Positions 8,965-17,674 of a stretch of DNA of 64,000 nucleotides are shown here, piece after piece. Below the pieces are notes generated by a model. That model ran no database searches. It saw only the letters and a program-made list of their open reading frames with translations, and was not told the DNA's origin. How positions within the stretch are numbered: the stretch's first letter is position 1; every line of letters begins with the position of its first letter. The translations under genes and the position numbers were made by a program. This DNA comes from Marinomonas rhizomae (GTDB lineage Bacteria; Pseudomonadota; Gammaproteobacteria; Pseudomonadales; Marinomonadaceae): NCBI RefSeq assembly GCF_003315485.1, contig NZ_QNSE01000003.1, forward strand, positions 248,001 to 312,000, written 5' to 3'.

Positions 8965-10026
8965 TTAAAGGCCTTTCATTGCTTTGCCAAACTTTAAGTA
9001 TTCATCACTTTTTCGATATTCACCCGGTGTCATTCCCGTCCATTTTTTAAAAGAGCGGAAAAAGGCACTAGGTTCATCAAACCCCATTAAGGCGGCAATA
9101 TCGTTAATGCTTAATTGCGGAGCATTCATATAGGTAATTGCTGCTTCTTTACGACAATCATCTTTAATGTTTTGGTAGGAGGTTTTTTCGTCATTTAAGC
9201 GCCGACGTAATGTGGATACACTCATATTAAGTGCACTCGCTACTTCATCAGCACTTGGCATTTCTCGTGAAAAGTCCTTACCTAGCATAGCCATAACTTG
9301 CGACTTCAAGCTATTGTCATTTTCAACCATTACTAACAATTGATAAGGTGCCGTTTTTAAAAAGCCTCTTAAGCTGTCTTCTGTTTGCACAATAGGCATA
9401 TCAAGGTAACTGGCAGGAAACACTAAAGCATTAGCATGCTGATTGAATTTTACTTCTGACTGGAAAAGAGTCTTATAGTATTCAACATCGTCTGGGCGTC
9501 CACTGGTGAAGTAAGCCGCTTTCAAGTTTAATCGGCGGCCGATTAACCAACAAATAAAATGATGCCACATTGAAAGGGTTGTTCTTAACTGCTCTTTTGA
9601 CTCTGGGGCAACGAGTTCAGTGATATTTTCTTCAGATGACGCAAGGGAAGCAAAAGTCACCATCGCGAAGCGACCTTTTTTGATCAATACTGGTTTAACG
9701 GTTGGGCCACGGCAAATCTCATAAAAATCACTACAACGATACAAAGCATGAGCCAGACTACGTGCATGAATGATGCAAAGACACATCATTCTAAAAGTGC
9801 CGTTTGGTACCTTACCACCACTTAGCATTCCAAAAGATTCATCTTGCATGAGCCACATGATTTTCTGATAAAGCATACCGTAGCGATAAGCAGGGAATGA
9901 ATCACTTTGCTCTAATTCATCTTGCGTTAATTCCAAACTATCTAACACTGATTGACGATCTAACCCTTGACCCTCAACTGCTTTTAAAAGATAGCGAACA
10001 CTCGACATCGGAACAGAAGCTTTCAC
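8965..10026 (-). CDS. AraC-family transcriptional regulator (arabinose-binding-type N-domain)
   Basis: About 353 residues with an N-terminal ligand-binding domain of the OruR/ArgR-like (PF12625) type and a C-terminal AraC double helix-turn-helix (MSVSTLRRRLNDE, then the SINDIAALMGFDEPSAFFRSFKKWTGMTPGEYR signature region). The longest frame begins at TTG (10047). AAGG with 8-nt spacing points to the GTG at 10026, and an ATG at 10032 is the other option. It lies 141 nt upstream of the acyl-CoA dehydrogenase and reads towards it. Regulation of that gene, perhaps by an acyl compound or amino-acid-derived ligand, is an inference from position only. Confidence 0.85.
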   Translation of the reverse strand: MKASVPMSSVRYLLKAVEGQGLDRQSVLDSLELTQDELEQSDSFPAYRYGMLYQKIMWLMQDESFGMLSGGKVPNGTFRMMCLCIIHARSLAHALYRCSDFYEICRGPTVKPVLIKKGRFAMVTFASLASSEENITELVAPESKEQLRTTLSMWHHFICWLIGRRLNLKAAYFTSGRPDDVEYYKTLFQSEVKFNQHANALVFPASYLDMPIVQTEDSLRGFLKTAPYQLLVMVENDNSLKSQVMAMLGKDFSREMPSADEVASALNMSVSTLRRRLNDEKTSYQNIKDDCRKEAAITYMNAPQLSINDIAALMGFDEPSAFFRSFKKWTGMTPGEYRKSDEYLKFGKAMKGL

Positions 10027-10090
10027 ACACATCACCTTAGTTAACAAATGACTTTAGTTAATATTGTTATTTCACGACGTTTTTTAGCAT

Positions 10091-10120
10091 AAAAAAAGGC
10101 TGCAGATGCAGCCTTTTTTT
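10091..10120 (-). terminator. Strong bidirectional terminator
   Basis: The stem AAAGGCTGCA/TGCAGCCTTT with flanking runs of A and T of seven each is a textbook intrinsic terminator in both directions. It ends the upstream minus-strand gene (10166-10519) and separates it from the AraC regulator. Confidence 0.9.
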
Positions 10121-10165
10121 ATTTTACATTGATTTAATTATTTTTCTGCTTTTACTTTTGCTCGC

Positions 10166-10519
10166 TTATTTTTGCTCAGTAAAGGCAGACAACAATTCAT
10201 CTAATGACATATCTTCATTATCTGTATCAATGTTATCGGATTCTTCCATTACTTCCGCTTCATCTGCTTTCTCACTCACAGGTTTAACGAAAACAAAACG
10301 ACGAGGACGCACAGGGGCAGATTCAGCTTCTTTTTCTGGAAGCAAACCTAGTCGTTCTAGTTTTTTGTGCGCTTGTTCTTTGCGCTCCTTGGATTTCTTC
10401 GTAACAAAACGGCGAGTTGATGAAGATTTACGAGCTTTGTTTTGCTCTTTCATCATCTCTTTTGAACCAGTTTTTCCAAGTTTGCCACGCATACTGCGCG
10501 ATTTTTTAACACGAGCCAT
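10166..10519 (-). CDS. Uncharacterised charge-segregated protein (117 aa)
   Basis: I do not recognise this protein. The first 60 residues are very rich in lysine, arginine and serine (MARVKKSRSMRGKLGKTGSK and onward), the middle contains RPRRFVFVKP, and the last 35 residues are acidic (EVMEESDNIDTDNEDMSLDE). There is no signal peptide, membrane segment or cysteine. The basic N-terminus suggests nucleic-acid or ribosome contact, which is only an inference. The ribosome-binding site AGAGGA sits 5 nt before the ATG and a strong terminator follows the stop, so it is a real, probably monocistronic gene. A comparably long frame on the opposite strand is its shadow. Confidence 0.75.
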   Translation of the reverse strand: MARVKKSRSMRGKLGKTGSKEMMKEQNKARKSSSTRRFVTKKSKERKEQAHKKLERLGLLPEKEAESAPVRPRRFVFVKPVSEKADEAEVMEESDNIDTDNEDMSLDELLSAFTEQK

Positions 10520-10581
10520 AATATCCTCTCTTTATCGCTCGCAATTGTAACAGTGAATTAACCCTAGGTCATCCAACAGTA

Positions 10582-11007
10582 TTAGCAATCTTTAAAAGAA
10601 CTGTGACCTAACTTTCTTTGCTCACCCATTGCTCCAAACAATTCTCTGACTTTAGAAGAGTCACCAGACTGTAATGCGCGTTCTAGGTCTTTAAGCACCA
10701 CAATCGTTCCATCAACAACTTTTTGGTATTCAGCATTTTGAGACTTTAATTCTGCCCCCTTTAGATCGTCATGGATAAATTTATGAGGCGTTTCGCTGCG
10801 TGATTTTTCAAAATAACTAATTAGAGAATCTACATGCTTCACTGCAGATTGATTGTCTCCAGATTTAACATCGGATGACATAGCGCGCATCTCATCTTTG
10901 ATATTTTGCATATAACCATGTAACTCTGTATCACATGAACCATGTGCAAACACAGTAGAAGAGCAGGTTATCGAAAGAACTGCAGCAGAAAGGAGACCTT
11001 TTTTCAT
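10582..11007 (-). CDS. Cytochrome b562-family periplasmic protein
   Basis: A 141-residue protein with a Sec signal peptide (MKKGLLSAAVLSITCSSTVFA, cleavage before HGSC). The mature part of about 120 residues is all helical by pattern. It matches the cytochrome b562 four-helix bundle: a Met in the first helix (M33, in GYMQNIKDEM) and a His near the C-terminus (H135, in KLGHSSF) stand where the axial haem ligands are expected, and SETPHKF resembles the ATPPKL turn. C25 and C141 at the two ends could form a disulfide. The ATG behind AAAAGG was chosen over an in-frame TTG seven codons upstream. The physiological partner of this family is generally unknown. Confidence 0.75.
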   Translation of the reverse strand: MKKGLLSAAVLSITCSSTVFAHGSCDTELHGYMQNIKDEMRAMSSDVKSGDNQSAVKHVDSLISYFEKSRSETPHKFIHDDLKGAELKSQNAEYQKVVDGTIVVLKDLERALQSGDSSKVRELFGAMGEQRKLGHSSFKDC

Positions 11008-11243
11008 AAATATACCTTTTATTCCCAAAAGCTATTAACTCTAGGCTTTGTTAATCATGCAAAACAATACGTTTAAAGTAGCATGCTCGTGAAAAAAACA
11101 CCTACTATAAATTGTAACCGCTAACACAACTTTACCTTTATTAATTCATATCCTCTAATGACACTGGGTATGATTGACGTGTATCTTACCAACCTTGCTA
11201 TCCACCTATTAAATTAGTCATTTGAATTATCAGGGAGTTCAAT

Positions 11244-11540
11244 ATTTTTAAGCTTCGCCCTAAATCGCTTATTATGCTCAGTCTATTCATGAGTGGTTTT
11301 ACGTTAGCAGAATGTAGCGACTATGACGCAAAACTTGCAGCCGACAAAGCCGCAGAAAAGTATATGAGTGGTAAAACGTTTAAAAATTCGTTGGTTTTGA
11401 AAAGGCACCTGCCGAGCAAAAGAAAAGAGGTCGCCAGCTATGTTTATGTGAAAGCTGACGACCTCTATTACACGATCTTCTCTCTAGTGAATTCTCAATG
11501 TAAGATTCAAATCATCAAAAGAACTCACGGCAAGCATTAG
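11244..11540 (+). CDS. Small exported protein with probable ATT start (98 aa)
   Basis: Not a family I recognise. If translation starts at the ATG at 11274, the product (88 aa) begins with a hydrophobic stretch lacking a basic N-region and has no ribosome-binding site. Starting ten codons upstream at ATT (11244) gives (M)FKLRPKSLIMLSLFMSGFTLA, a complete Sec signal peptide with a likely cut before ECSDYD. AGGGAG lies exactly 6 nt upstream. An in-frame TGA at 11223 leaves no ATG, GTG or TTG further up. The mature part of about 75 residues has two cysteines and a basic C-terminus (KIQIIKRTHGKH). It converges on the Lon-type gene, 8 nt away. Confidence 0.6.
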   Translation: MFKLRPKSLIMLSLFMSGFTLAECSDYDAKLAADKAAEKYMSGKTFKNSLVLKRHLPSKRKEVASYVYVKADDLYYTIFSLVNSQCKIQIIKRTHGKH

Positions 11541-11548
11541 CTTCGCCA

Positions 11549-14029
11549 TTATTTTTTCACTTTTTCTGATCCTTTAGCTTTCTCAGGTCTTTTGTCTTTT
11601 TCTGTATTTGAGGTGTCATCGGATTCTTCAGAATCATCTTCTTCGCCTTCCTCTTCTTCACCAAGCTTAGATATTTCTTCCAGCCTTTCGATCACTCGAG
11701 CAGATACCGTGCCTGCTGGGTATTCACCCTCTTCATCAGCAATCCCCGGTTCAAGGCCTGTCAATAAATGCAGCGCTTCATCTGCCGTTGAAATAGCATA
11801 AACATGAAACATTCCTAATTTAACGGCGTCAATGATTTCATCACTTAGCATCAAATTTACAGCGTTGGATTTTGGAATAATCACACCTTGAGTACCCGTT
11901 AACCCACGCGCATTACACACATTGAAGAAGCCTTCAATTTTTTCATTCACACCGCCAATGGCCTGAATTTCACCGTACTGATTTAAAGAGCCAGTTATAG
12001 CAAGATCTTGGCGTAAAGGAGCTTGAATCAAGGCCGATAACAAACAGCACAATTCCGCCGTAGAGGCACTATCACCATCGATATAACCGTAACTCTGCTC
12101 CATCGCGATTGAAGCTGAAATATCTAACGGGAAGCGCTGAGCATATTTATTGCCAAGATAACCAGACAAGATCAACACACCTTTAGAGTGAATATTTTGA
12201 CCTAGGTTTGATTCTCTTTCGATATCGATAATCCCCTTGCCGCCCGGATAAACCGTAGTAGAAATACGCGCAGGCGCACCAAAGCTGCTATCACCAATTT
12301 GCATGACCGTTAAACCGTTGATTTTACCAACCGCGAAGCCATCACTTTCTAACAGCACTGTACCTTCGATAATTTCTTCAATGATCTTTTCACTAACACG
12401 ACCTGTACGATGTTTTTTGGCTTTCAAAGCACGCGTAATATGATCAGCAGCAATTTCATCGTCTTTTGCCATTTGGCGTACAAAATCTGCTTCACCTAAT
12501 AACTCAAACACATCACCAATTTTTGCAGCCATTTCACGTTGATGCTCTGCTAAACGGCTGCTGTATTCGATCAAGGCAGCAACGCCGTCACGAGTAACAT
12601 TGGCATACTCTTCTTTATCTACTCGATCCTTCATTAGACGAGCAAAGGACAACTCAGAATCCTTAGAACGCTTTAGGGTATCGTCAAAGTCAACTAAGAC
12701 ACGAAACATTTCCTGAAAATCAGGGTCAGCATCTTGAAGCAAGTAATAAATATCACGAGCACCGATCAACACAACCTTCACTTGCAAGGGCAAATCCTGT
12801 GGAGACAATGTCGTAGTATTCATTAACCCCATGTCAGCATAAGGGTGTTCAATTTTTATGGTTTTACTCTTTAATGCACGTTTAAGAGCTTCCCACAAAT
12901 AATGATCTGTAAGCAGTTTTTCTGCGTCTAAAATTAAATAACCGCCATTCGCTGCATGTAAACTACCAGAACGAATCAAACGATAACTAGTAACCAACAT
13001 ACCTTGATCACTACTGTGCTCTACCTGACCAAATAAATTACGATAAGTAGGATGCGGTTCATATACAACAGGCTGCCCACCATTGGTTTCATGTGTAATA
13101 GCGATATTTGGTAGATACAATTCTTCATAAAACTGACGACGACCAATCTCATCGCGGTTTTCAGAGGCCTTATCATCTGCCATTTGGTCTATGATGGTTT
13201 TATCCAAGTCATCTCTTAACGCGTTTAAGTGCGCAGTAATATCAGCATCGTCTTGGTATTTTTCAAACAAACCTGACATTAATGGATCCAAAGCTTCTTT
13301 GACAGTATCCAAGTTTAATTGACGAATTTGTTCATAGGTTGCACGTTTCCACTGCGGCAATCCCAATAACTCTTCATTAAGTAATCCTTCAAGTGTCGAA
13401 ACACCTTCCTGAAATGCATCGCGTTCATCATCAGTTAATGCAGCAAATTCATTCTCTTCTAGAGCCTTACCGTCTTTCATTGGCGCAAAGCTAACAGAGG
13501 ATGCATCACGAAACATGGCAACACCAATCTTTCCGGACACTCGCTCTACTTTATTAATCGCCGCTTCATATTGATCATTAAAAGCCCGGTCAATGATGCT
13601 TTTTTGTTGCTGATACGTTGGGTTCTCAAAAGCCGCAGGAAAGGTAAGCATTAGACCATCAATTAATGTTCGAATTTCTTTTTCAAATTCAGACGCTTGG
13701 CCAGGAGAAAACTCTAATGCTTTCGGACGATGACTTTCGGTAAAGTTATTGATATAAGCCCATTCATTAGGAGCCGGACGGCGTTTTGCCTCACTCTTTA
13801 AGTAATTTAATACATACGAAGAGCGACCTGTTCCAGAATCTCCCATGGCAAAAATATTGTACCCCGGACGCTGCATTGCCACACCAAACTGAATGGCTTC
13901 AACCGCACGCTCTTGCCCCAGAATACCGCTAAGAGGCTCTATATCCTTTAATGTTTTGAAAGTCAGGTGATCCGCAGGAACTTTGGCTGAAAGAGCTTGA
14001 TACGGTAGAGAAGTAACCATGTTGGACAT
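11549..14029 (-). CDS. LonB-type ATP-dependent protease (YcbZ/AAA_32 family)
   Basis: About 826 residues. An N-terminal AAA+ region has an atypical P-loop (GDSGTGRSS at 64-72 of the longest frame) and a large helical insertion. The C-terminal Lon-type peptidase domain carries the catalytic serine in GDSASTAE and the lysine in GGVNEKIEG. It lacks the Lon N-domain of classical LonA, and the long insertion fits the AAA_32/YcbZ group rather than archaeal LonB. The tail is highly acidic then lysine-rich (EEEGEEDDSEES..KAKGSEKVKK). The ATG at 14029 has AAGGA upstream. An in-frame TTG lies one codon earlier. A cytoplasmic quality-control role is inferred from family. Confidence 0.9.
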   Translation of the reverse strand: MSNMVTSLPYQALSAKVPADHLTFKTLKDIEPLSGILGQERAVEAIQFGVAMQRPGYNIFAMGDSGTGRSSYVLNYLKSEAKRRPAPNEWAYINNFTESHRPKALEFSPGQASEFEKEIRTLIDGLMLTFPAAFENPTYQQQKSIIDRAFNDQYEAAINKVERVSGKIGVAMFRDASSVSFAPMKDGKALEENEFAALTDDERDAFQEGVSTLEGLLNEELLGLPQWKRATYEQIRQLNLDTVKEALDPLMSGLFEKYQDDADITAHLNALRDDLDKTIIDQMADDKASENRDEIGRRQFYEELYLPNIAITHETNGGQPVVYEPHPTYRNLFGQVEHSSDQGMLVTSYRLIRSGSLHAANGGYLILDAEKLLTDHYLWEALKRALKSKTIKIEHPYADMGLMNTTTLSPQDLPLQVKVVLIGARDIYYLLQDADPDFQEMFRVLVDFDDTLKRSKDSELSFARLMKDRVDKEEYANVTRDGVAALIEYSSRLAEHQREMAAKIGDVFELLGEADFVRQMAKDDEIAADHITRALKAKKHRTGRVSEKIIEEIIEGTVLLESDGFAVGKINGLTVMQIGDSSFGAPARISTTVYPGGKGIIDIERESNLGQNIHSKGVLILSGYLGNKYAQRFPLDISASIAMEQSYGYIDGDSASTAELCCLLSALIQAPLRQDLAITGSLNQYGEIQAIGGVNEKIEGFFNVCNARGLTGTQGVIIPKSNAVNLMLSDEIIDAVKLGMFHVYAISTADEALHLLTGLEPGIADEEGEYPAGTVSARVIERLEEISKLGEEEEGEEDDSEESDDTSNTEKDKRPEKAKGSEKVKK

Positions 14030-14235
14030 CAATCGATTTCCTTATGTCAACAAGCCATTGAGAAAGCAGGCTTGCGAAAGAAGAAGACTCTTCTTTCAAA
14101 TATTTTAAATAAATACAATACGTTGAGACTAACACTCTGATTTCATTGCGACTATATGTAGACAGAGAAATCTTGCTTTATTGGCAAGTAAACATCAGTT
14201 CCCAACTTTTTGTTAATCAATTACGCTACACCTTT

Positions 14236-15045
14236 TTAAAGGTTGGACAACTGAAGCTGATGTTGCGGATTTGCGCGTGTAAAAACTCGATGGAAATTTG
14301 CCGCTGTTGCTTCCAGTAAGGCTTCATAACGAATACCTTTCAAATCGGCCACATATTGAGCCACTTCGGAAACATACTGAGGTTCGTTTTTTTTGCCGCG
14401 ATAGGGAACAGGCGCCAAATAAGGCGAATCTGTTTCAACAATTAGAGACTCTAAAGGCAATTTTCGAACCGTTTCTTTTAAGTCTTGTGCGGTTTTAAAG
14501 GTCACAATGCCAGAAATAGAAATAAGATAATTTTCATCTAACGCCGCTTTTGCCATTTCATAATCTTCAGTAAAACAATGCAATACGCCCGCACTATTCG
14601 GGTTACCATATTGTTTAATTAGCGCTAAAGTCTCTTTTTTGGCGCTTCTTGTATGTACAATAACCGGAAGCTTCAGATCACCGGCAGCCTTAAGGTGATG
14701 CATAAAGCTAATCTTCTGGGCATCATGAGCTTCCTCTGATGCTTCATAAAAGTAATCTAAACCAGTTTCACCGATTGCGATCACCTTAGGGTCTGCTGCG
14801 TATTTGCACAAAAGCACGTCATCTTTAATTAAGCCTTCGCTCTGTAACGGGTGAACACCACAGCTCGCGTAAATACCAGCGCGCTTGGTAAAACCTAATA
14901 CTGTATCCATCTTATTAAGATCAACAGAAATAGTAAGAAGCTGTCTAACGCCCTTGCTATATGCAGCATCGATGACTGAGTTTATATCATTGTTATGTGG
15001 AGCCAGATCAAGCATATCAAGATGGCAATGGGTATCAATTAGCAT
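14236..15045 (-). CDS. TatD-family metal-dependent deoxyribonuclease
   Basis: A 269-residue TIM-barrel hydrolase. Metal-ligand motifs are visible in order: DTHCHLD at the N-terminus, GETGLDYFYE near residue 95, VIVHTR, VLHCFTED, and ETDSPYLAPVPYRGK towards the end. Family members act as 3'-5' exonucleases or DNases. Because it follows holB directly (8-nt gap) in the pabC-mltG-tmk-holB operon, it corresponds to E. coli YcfH rather than to TatD of the tat operon. No PilZ gene separates holB and tatD here, unlike in Pseudomonas. Confidence 0.93.
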   Translation of the reverse strand: MLIDTHCHLDMLDLAPHNNDINSVIDAAYSKGVRQLLTISVDLNKMDTVLGFTKRAGIYASCGVHPLQSEGLIKDDVLLCKYAADPKVIAIGETGLDYFYEASEEAHDAQKISFMHHLKAAGDLKLPVIVHTRSAKKETLALIKQYGNPNSAGVLHCFTEDYEMAKAALDENYLISISGIVTFKTAQDLKETVRKLPLESLIVETDSPYLAPVPYRGKKNEPQYVSEVAQYVADLKGIRYEALLEATAANFHRVFTRANPQHQLQLSNL

Positions 15046-15052
15046 AGTAGAT

Positions 15053-15991
15053 TTACCACTGATTCAATTCGTGTGTGAGTTGCATAATGGGGTTTAAATT
15101 TGTCTTTTGAAGGTCTGACTTCATTTTTTGCAACGATTGGTAACGCTGCATAAGAGTTTGAATCCCAAGGCGAGTAATAAGGGTGTCATAGATTGGCTGT
15201 AAAACTTCATCTATAGGCGCCCCAGTGGAGTGGCAAATGCATTGGTGTAGAATTGCCGCCAAGCCATTACAGTAATCTTCAATATTGTGACTATCTACCC
15301 CTTTCAGCACACCACTAACTGGGGTTACTCCTCGGAGCATGCTCGTCAATTTATCTGGCAAGGCAGCATATAATTGAGTCTTATTTTGCTGTTGGATCGA
15401 TAACAAGCGAAACGGTTGAGTCGTTAACCAAAATAACGAACTTAAGATTTCGCCATCTGGTTGCCTCCCTAACCAAGCCCTCACGTCTACCATATTCGGT
15501 GTGGGCACGTTCACCAGTAAGCAGCGACTGCGAATAGTTGGTAATAGGCTTGTAGACTGGGAACTCGTCAACACAAAAAAAGTACGATCAGCTGGCTCTT
15601 CTAAGGCTTTCAGTACCGCATTGGCCGCATTTACGTTCATTGCTTGGGCATGAGTTATTAAGACAACTTTATTCTGGCCAACTTGAGGCTTCTGGCTTAT
15701 TTGGCGAACCAATAAACGTACCTGATCGACTTTAATCGTGGAGGCTTCGCCATCCAATATACGATAATCAGGGTGCGTATCAGCATTCATCAACTGACAA
15801 GAATGACAGGTCCCGCATGCAGCAGCCTGATCTTTTTCGCACATTAAATCTTTCACCATTTCATGGGCAAGCTCTTCTTGCCCTACACCATCTGCGCCAG
15901 TAATCAATAAAGCGTGAGAAAGACTATTGGTTTGTTTCAATACCTGCACTTGACGCAAACAAGGCAGTAGCCAATCAGCAATATTTGTCAT
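15053..15991 (-). CDS. holB: DNA polymerase III delta-prime subunit
   Basis: A 312-residue clamp-loader subunit that, with delta and tau/gamma, loads the beta clamp. The RecA-like domain contains a degenerate P-loop (TGADGVGQEE) that does not need to hydrolyse ATP. The zinc module has C51, C59, C62 and C65 (CGTCHSC), as in other delta-prime proteins. The sensor-1 region is NAANAVLKALEEP and LLPTIRSRC contains the conserved SRC arginine-finger motif. Its ATG directly follows the tmk stop (TAGATG), so the two are translationally coupled. Confidence 0.95.
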   Translation of the reverse strand: MTNIADWLLPCLRQVQVLKQTNSLSHALLITGADGVGQEELAHEMVKDLMCEKDQAAACGTCHSCQLMNADTHPDYRILDGEASTIKVDQVRLLVRQISQKPQVGQNKVVLITHAQAMNVNAANAVLKALEEPADRTFFVLTSSQSTSLLPTIRSRCLLVNVPTPNMVDVRAWLGRQPDGEILSSLFWLTTQPFRLLSIQQQNKTQLYAALPDKLTSMLRGVTPVSGVLKGVDSHNIEDYCNGLAAILHQCICHSTGAPIDEVLQPIYDTLITRLGIQTLMQRYQSLQKMKSDLQKTNLNPIMQLTHELNQW

Positions 15992-16630
15992 CTAACAGTC
16001 ACCAGCCCAGGCTAAATTTAATTGCACCAACTGATCTTCAATCTGTTTTTTTACAGACTCTAAAGACTGACTAGCATCCACGACTTTAACTCTTTTTGGG
16101 TCCGCTTTAGCACGCTCAAGAAAACCATCACGCACTTTTTGATGAAACGCTAATGATTCCTTATCTAAGCGGTCTTGGTGTTGACGCAGAACAACACGTT
16201 CTTGACCTAACTCAACAGGTACATCTAAGAGTAATGTAGCATCTGGCTTACTCTCGCCTACCACCCAGGTCGCTAATTGATCAAGCATGGCGATATCTCC
16301 GCCTCGTGCTTTGCCTTGATAAACATAGCTAGAATCCAGGAAACGATCACTGATGACCCAAGTGCCTTTATCTAAAGCGGGTTGTATTTTCTCTGCTAAA
16401 TGCTGAGCTCTAGCTGCAAACACTAGCAACAACTCAGTGACATCATTTACCCTTTCATCTCGTGGCGATAAAATAAGCTGACGAATTTCTTCGGCAAGTG
16501 GCGTTCCACCTGGCTCACGAGTCATAATGTAGGGAATATTGTGGTCATCTAGCCACTGACGGATGAAGTGAATTGCCGTCGTTTTACCGCTGCCTTCACC
16601 ACCCTCAAGCGAAATAAATTTACCCTTCAT
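15992..16630 (-). CDS. tmk: Thymidylate kinase
   Basis: A 212-residue enzyme that phosphorylates dTMP to dTDP. The P-loop is LEGGEGSGKTT near the N-terminus, followed by the DRF-containing SDRFLDSSYVYQG and the LID region RLDKESLAFHQKV. TREPGGTPLAEEIR is the typical dTMP-binding stretch. GAGGAAGG precedes the ATG. It is 12 nt from mltG upstream and abuts holB downstream, the standard gammaproteobacterial order. Confidence 0.97.
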   Translation of the reverse strand: MKGKFISLEGGEGSGKTTAIHFIRQWLDDHNIPYIMTREPGGTPLAEEIRQLILSPRDERVNDVTELLLVFAARAQHLAEKIQPALDKGTWVISDRFLDSSYVYQGKARGGDIAMLDQLATWVVGESKPDATLLLDVPVELGQERVVLRQHQDRLDKESLAFHQKVRDGFLERAKADPKRVKVVDASQSLESVKKQIEDQLVQLNLAWAGDC

Positions 16631-16642
16631 ACAAACCTTCCT

Positions 16643-17674
16643 CTATTTCGTTTTCGCTGGTGTGGAGCGATAATCTTCTCGACGTTTAAACTGATACTTT
16701 CGTACTGCTCGGTTATGTTCTTTCAGAGTATTCGAAAAAGCATGAGTGCCATCACCCTTAGCAACAAAATACAGAGCTTTAGTTGGCTCTGGGTTTAATG
16801 CCGCTTCAATGGCTTCACGGCCAACATTGGCGATTGGCGTCGGCGGTAACCCATAAAAGCGATAGGTATTATAAGGTGATGAGTCTTGCAAGCCCTTGCG
16901 TGTTAAATTGCCATTAAACAGATCACCAAGCCCATAGATAACGGTCGGATCTGTTTGCAGGCGCATACCTTTTTCTAATCGACTAATGAAAACTCGAGCG
17001 ATCAATGGACGCTCATAAGCAACACCGGTTTCTTTTTCAATGATAGAAGCCATAATCAAGGCTTCATAAGGCGACTTATAGGGTAAGTTCTTCGCTTTCT
17101 TTTGCCATAAATCGTCTAATGTTTGCGTCATCAATTCATGCGCATGCTTTAAAATACTCACGTCTGTGTCGCCTTCATGGTAACGATAAGTATTTGCAAA
17201 AAACTGGCCTTCAGGATGCGAGGCGTCGATCCCAGTTTGTTTAACTATCTCTTCATTTTTTGCATCAAGCAAGGTCATAGTAATATTGCCACGAGCTTGC
17301 ATAGCTAACAAAAAATCTCGCGTTGTCTTTCCTTCCAGTAAGGTGATGGAATAAAAAATAGACTGCCCAGAGTCAAATAGCGCCATAATATCCAATAAGT
17401 TCATTTCAGGTTTGATGGCATATTTTCCGACTTTAGGCACCCACTCTGGATGCAACCTAGCAACCACACGAGTTAAGTAAGGATTCGCAATCAAGCTCTT
17501 TTCAGTAAGTTCGTAGCCCAAACTATAAGCAGTATCACCCGCTTTAACTTCAAATTCTACTTGGTTTGTTACCTCAGCAGGAGCTGTCAGAGAGACATAA
17601 AGATAGCCAGCTAGTAGAGCTGACAGAGTAATGGATAAAAAAACAACCCGATAAAACCACTTAATGAGCGCCAT
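16643..17674 (-). CDS. mltG: Endolytic murein transglycosylase MltG
   Basis: About 343 residues with one N-terminal membrane helix (IKWFYRVVFLSITLSALLAGYLYV) and a periplasmic YceG domain that cuts nascent glycan strands and so sets their length. A LysM-like segment (VKAGDTAYSLGYELTEK) precedes the catalytic region ASIIEKETGVAYERP, where the first Glu is the expected catalytic acid. RLQTDPTVIYGLG and SPYNTYRFYGLPPTPIANVG are conserved. Two ATGs are possible. AAGGA spacing favours the second (17674), which overlaps the end of pabC by 14 nt. Confidence 0.95.
   Translation of the reverse strand: MALIKWFYRVVFLSITLSALLAGYLYVSLTAPAEVTNQVEFEVKAGDTAYSLGYELTEKSLIANPYLTRVVARLHPEWVPKVGKYAIKPEMNLLDIMALFDSGQSIFYSITLLEGKTTRDFLLAMQARGNITMTLLDAKNEEIVKQTGIDASHPEGQFFANTYRYHEGDTDVSILKHAHELMTQTLDDLWQKKAKNLPYKSPYEALIMASIIEKETGVAYERPLIARVFISRLEKGMRLQTDPTVIYGLGDLFNGNLTRKGLQDSSPYNTYRFYGLPPTPIANVGREAIEAALNPEPTKALYFVAKGDGTHAFSNTLKEHNRAVRKYQFKRREDYRSTPAKTK

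Noticed and set aside
10158-10550. 130-codon frame on the plus strand
   Set aside because: It is the antisense shadow of the 117-residue minus-strand gene, which has a ribosome-binding site and terminator. The plus frame has neither and a low-complexity serine-rich product.
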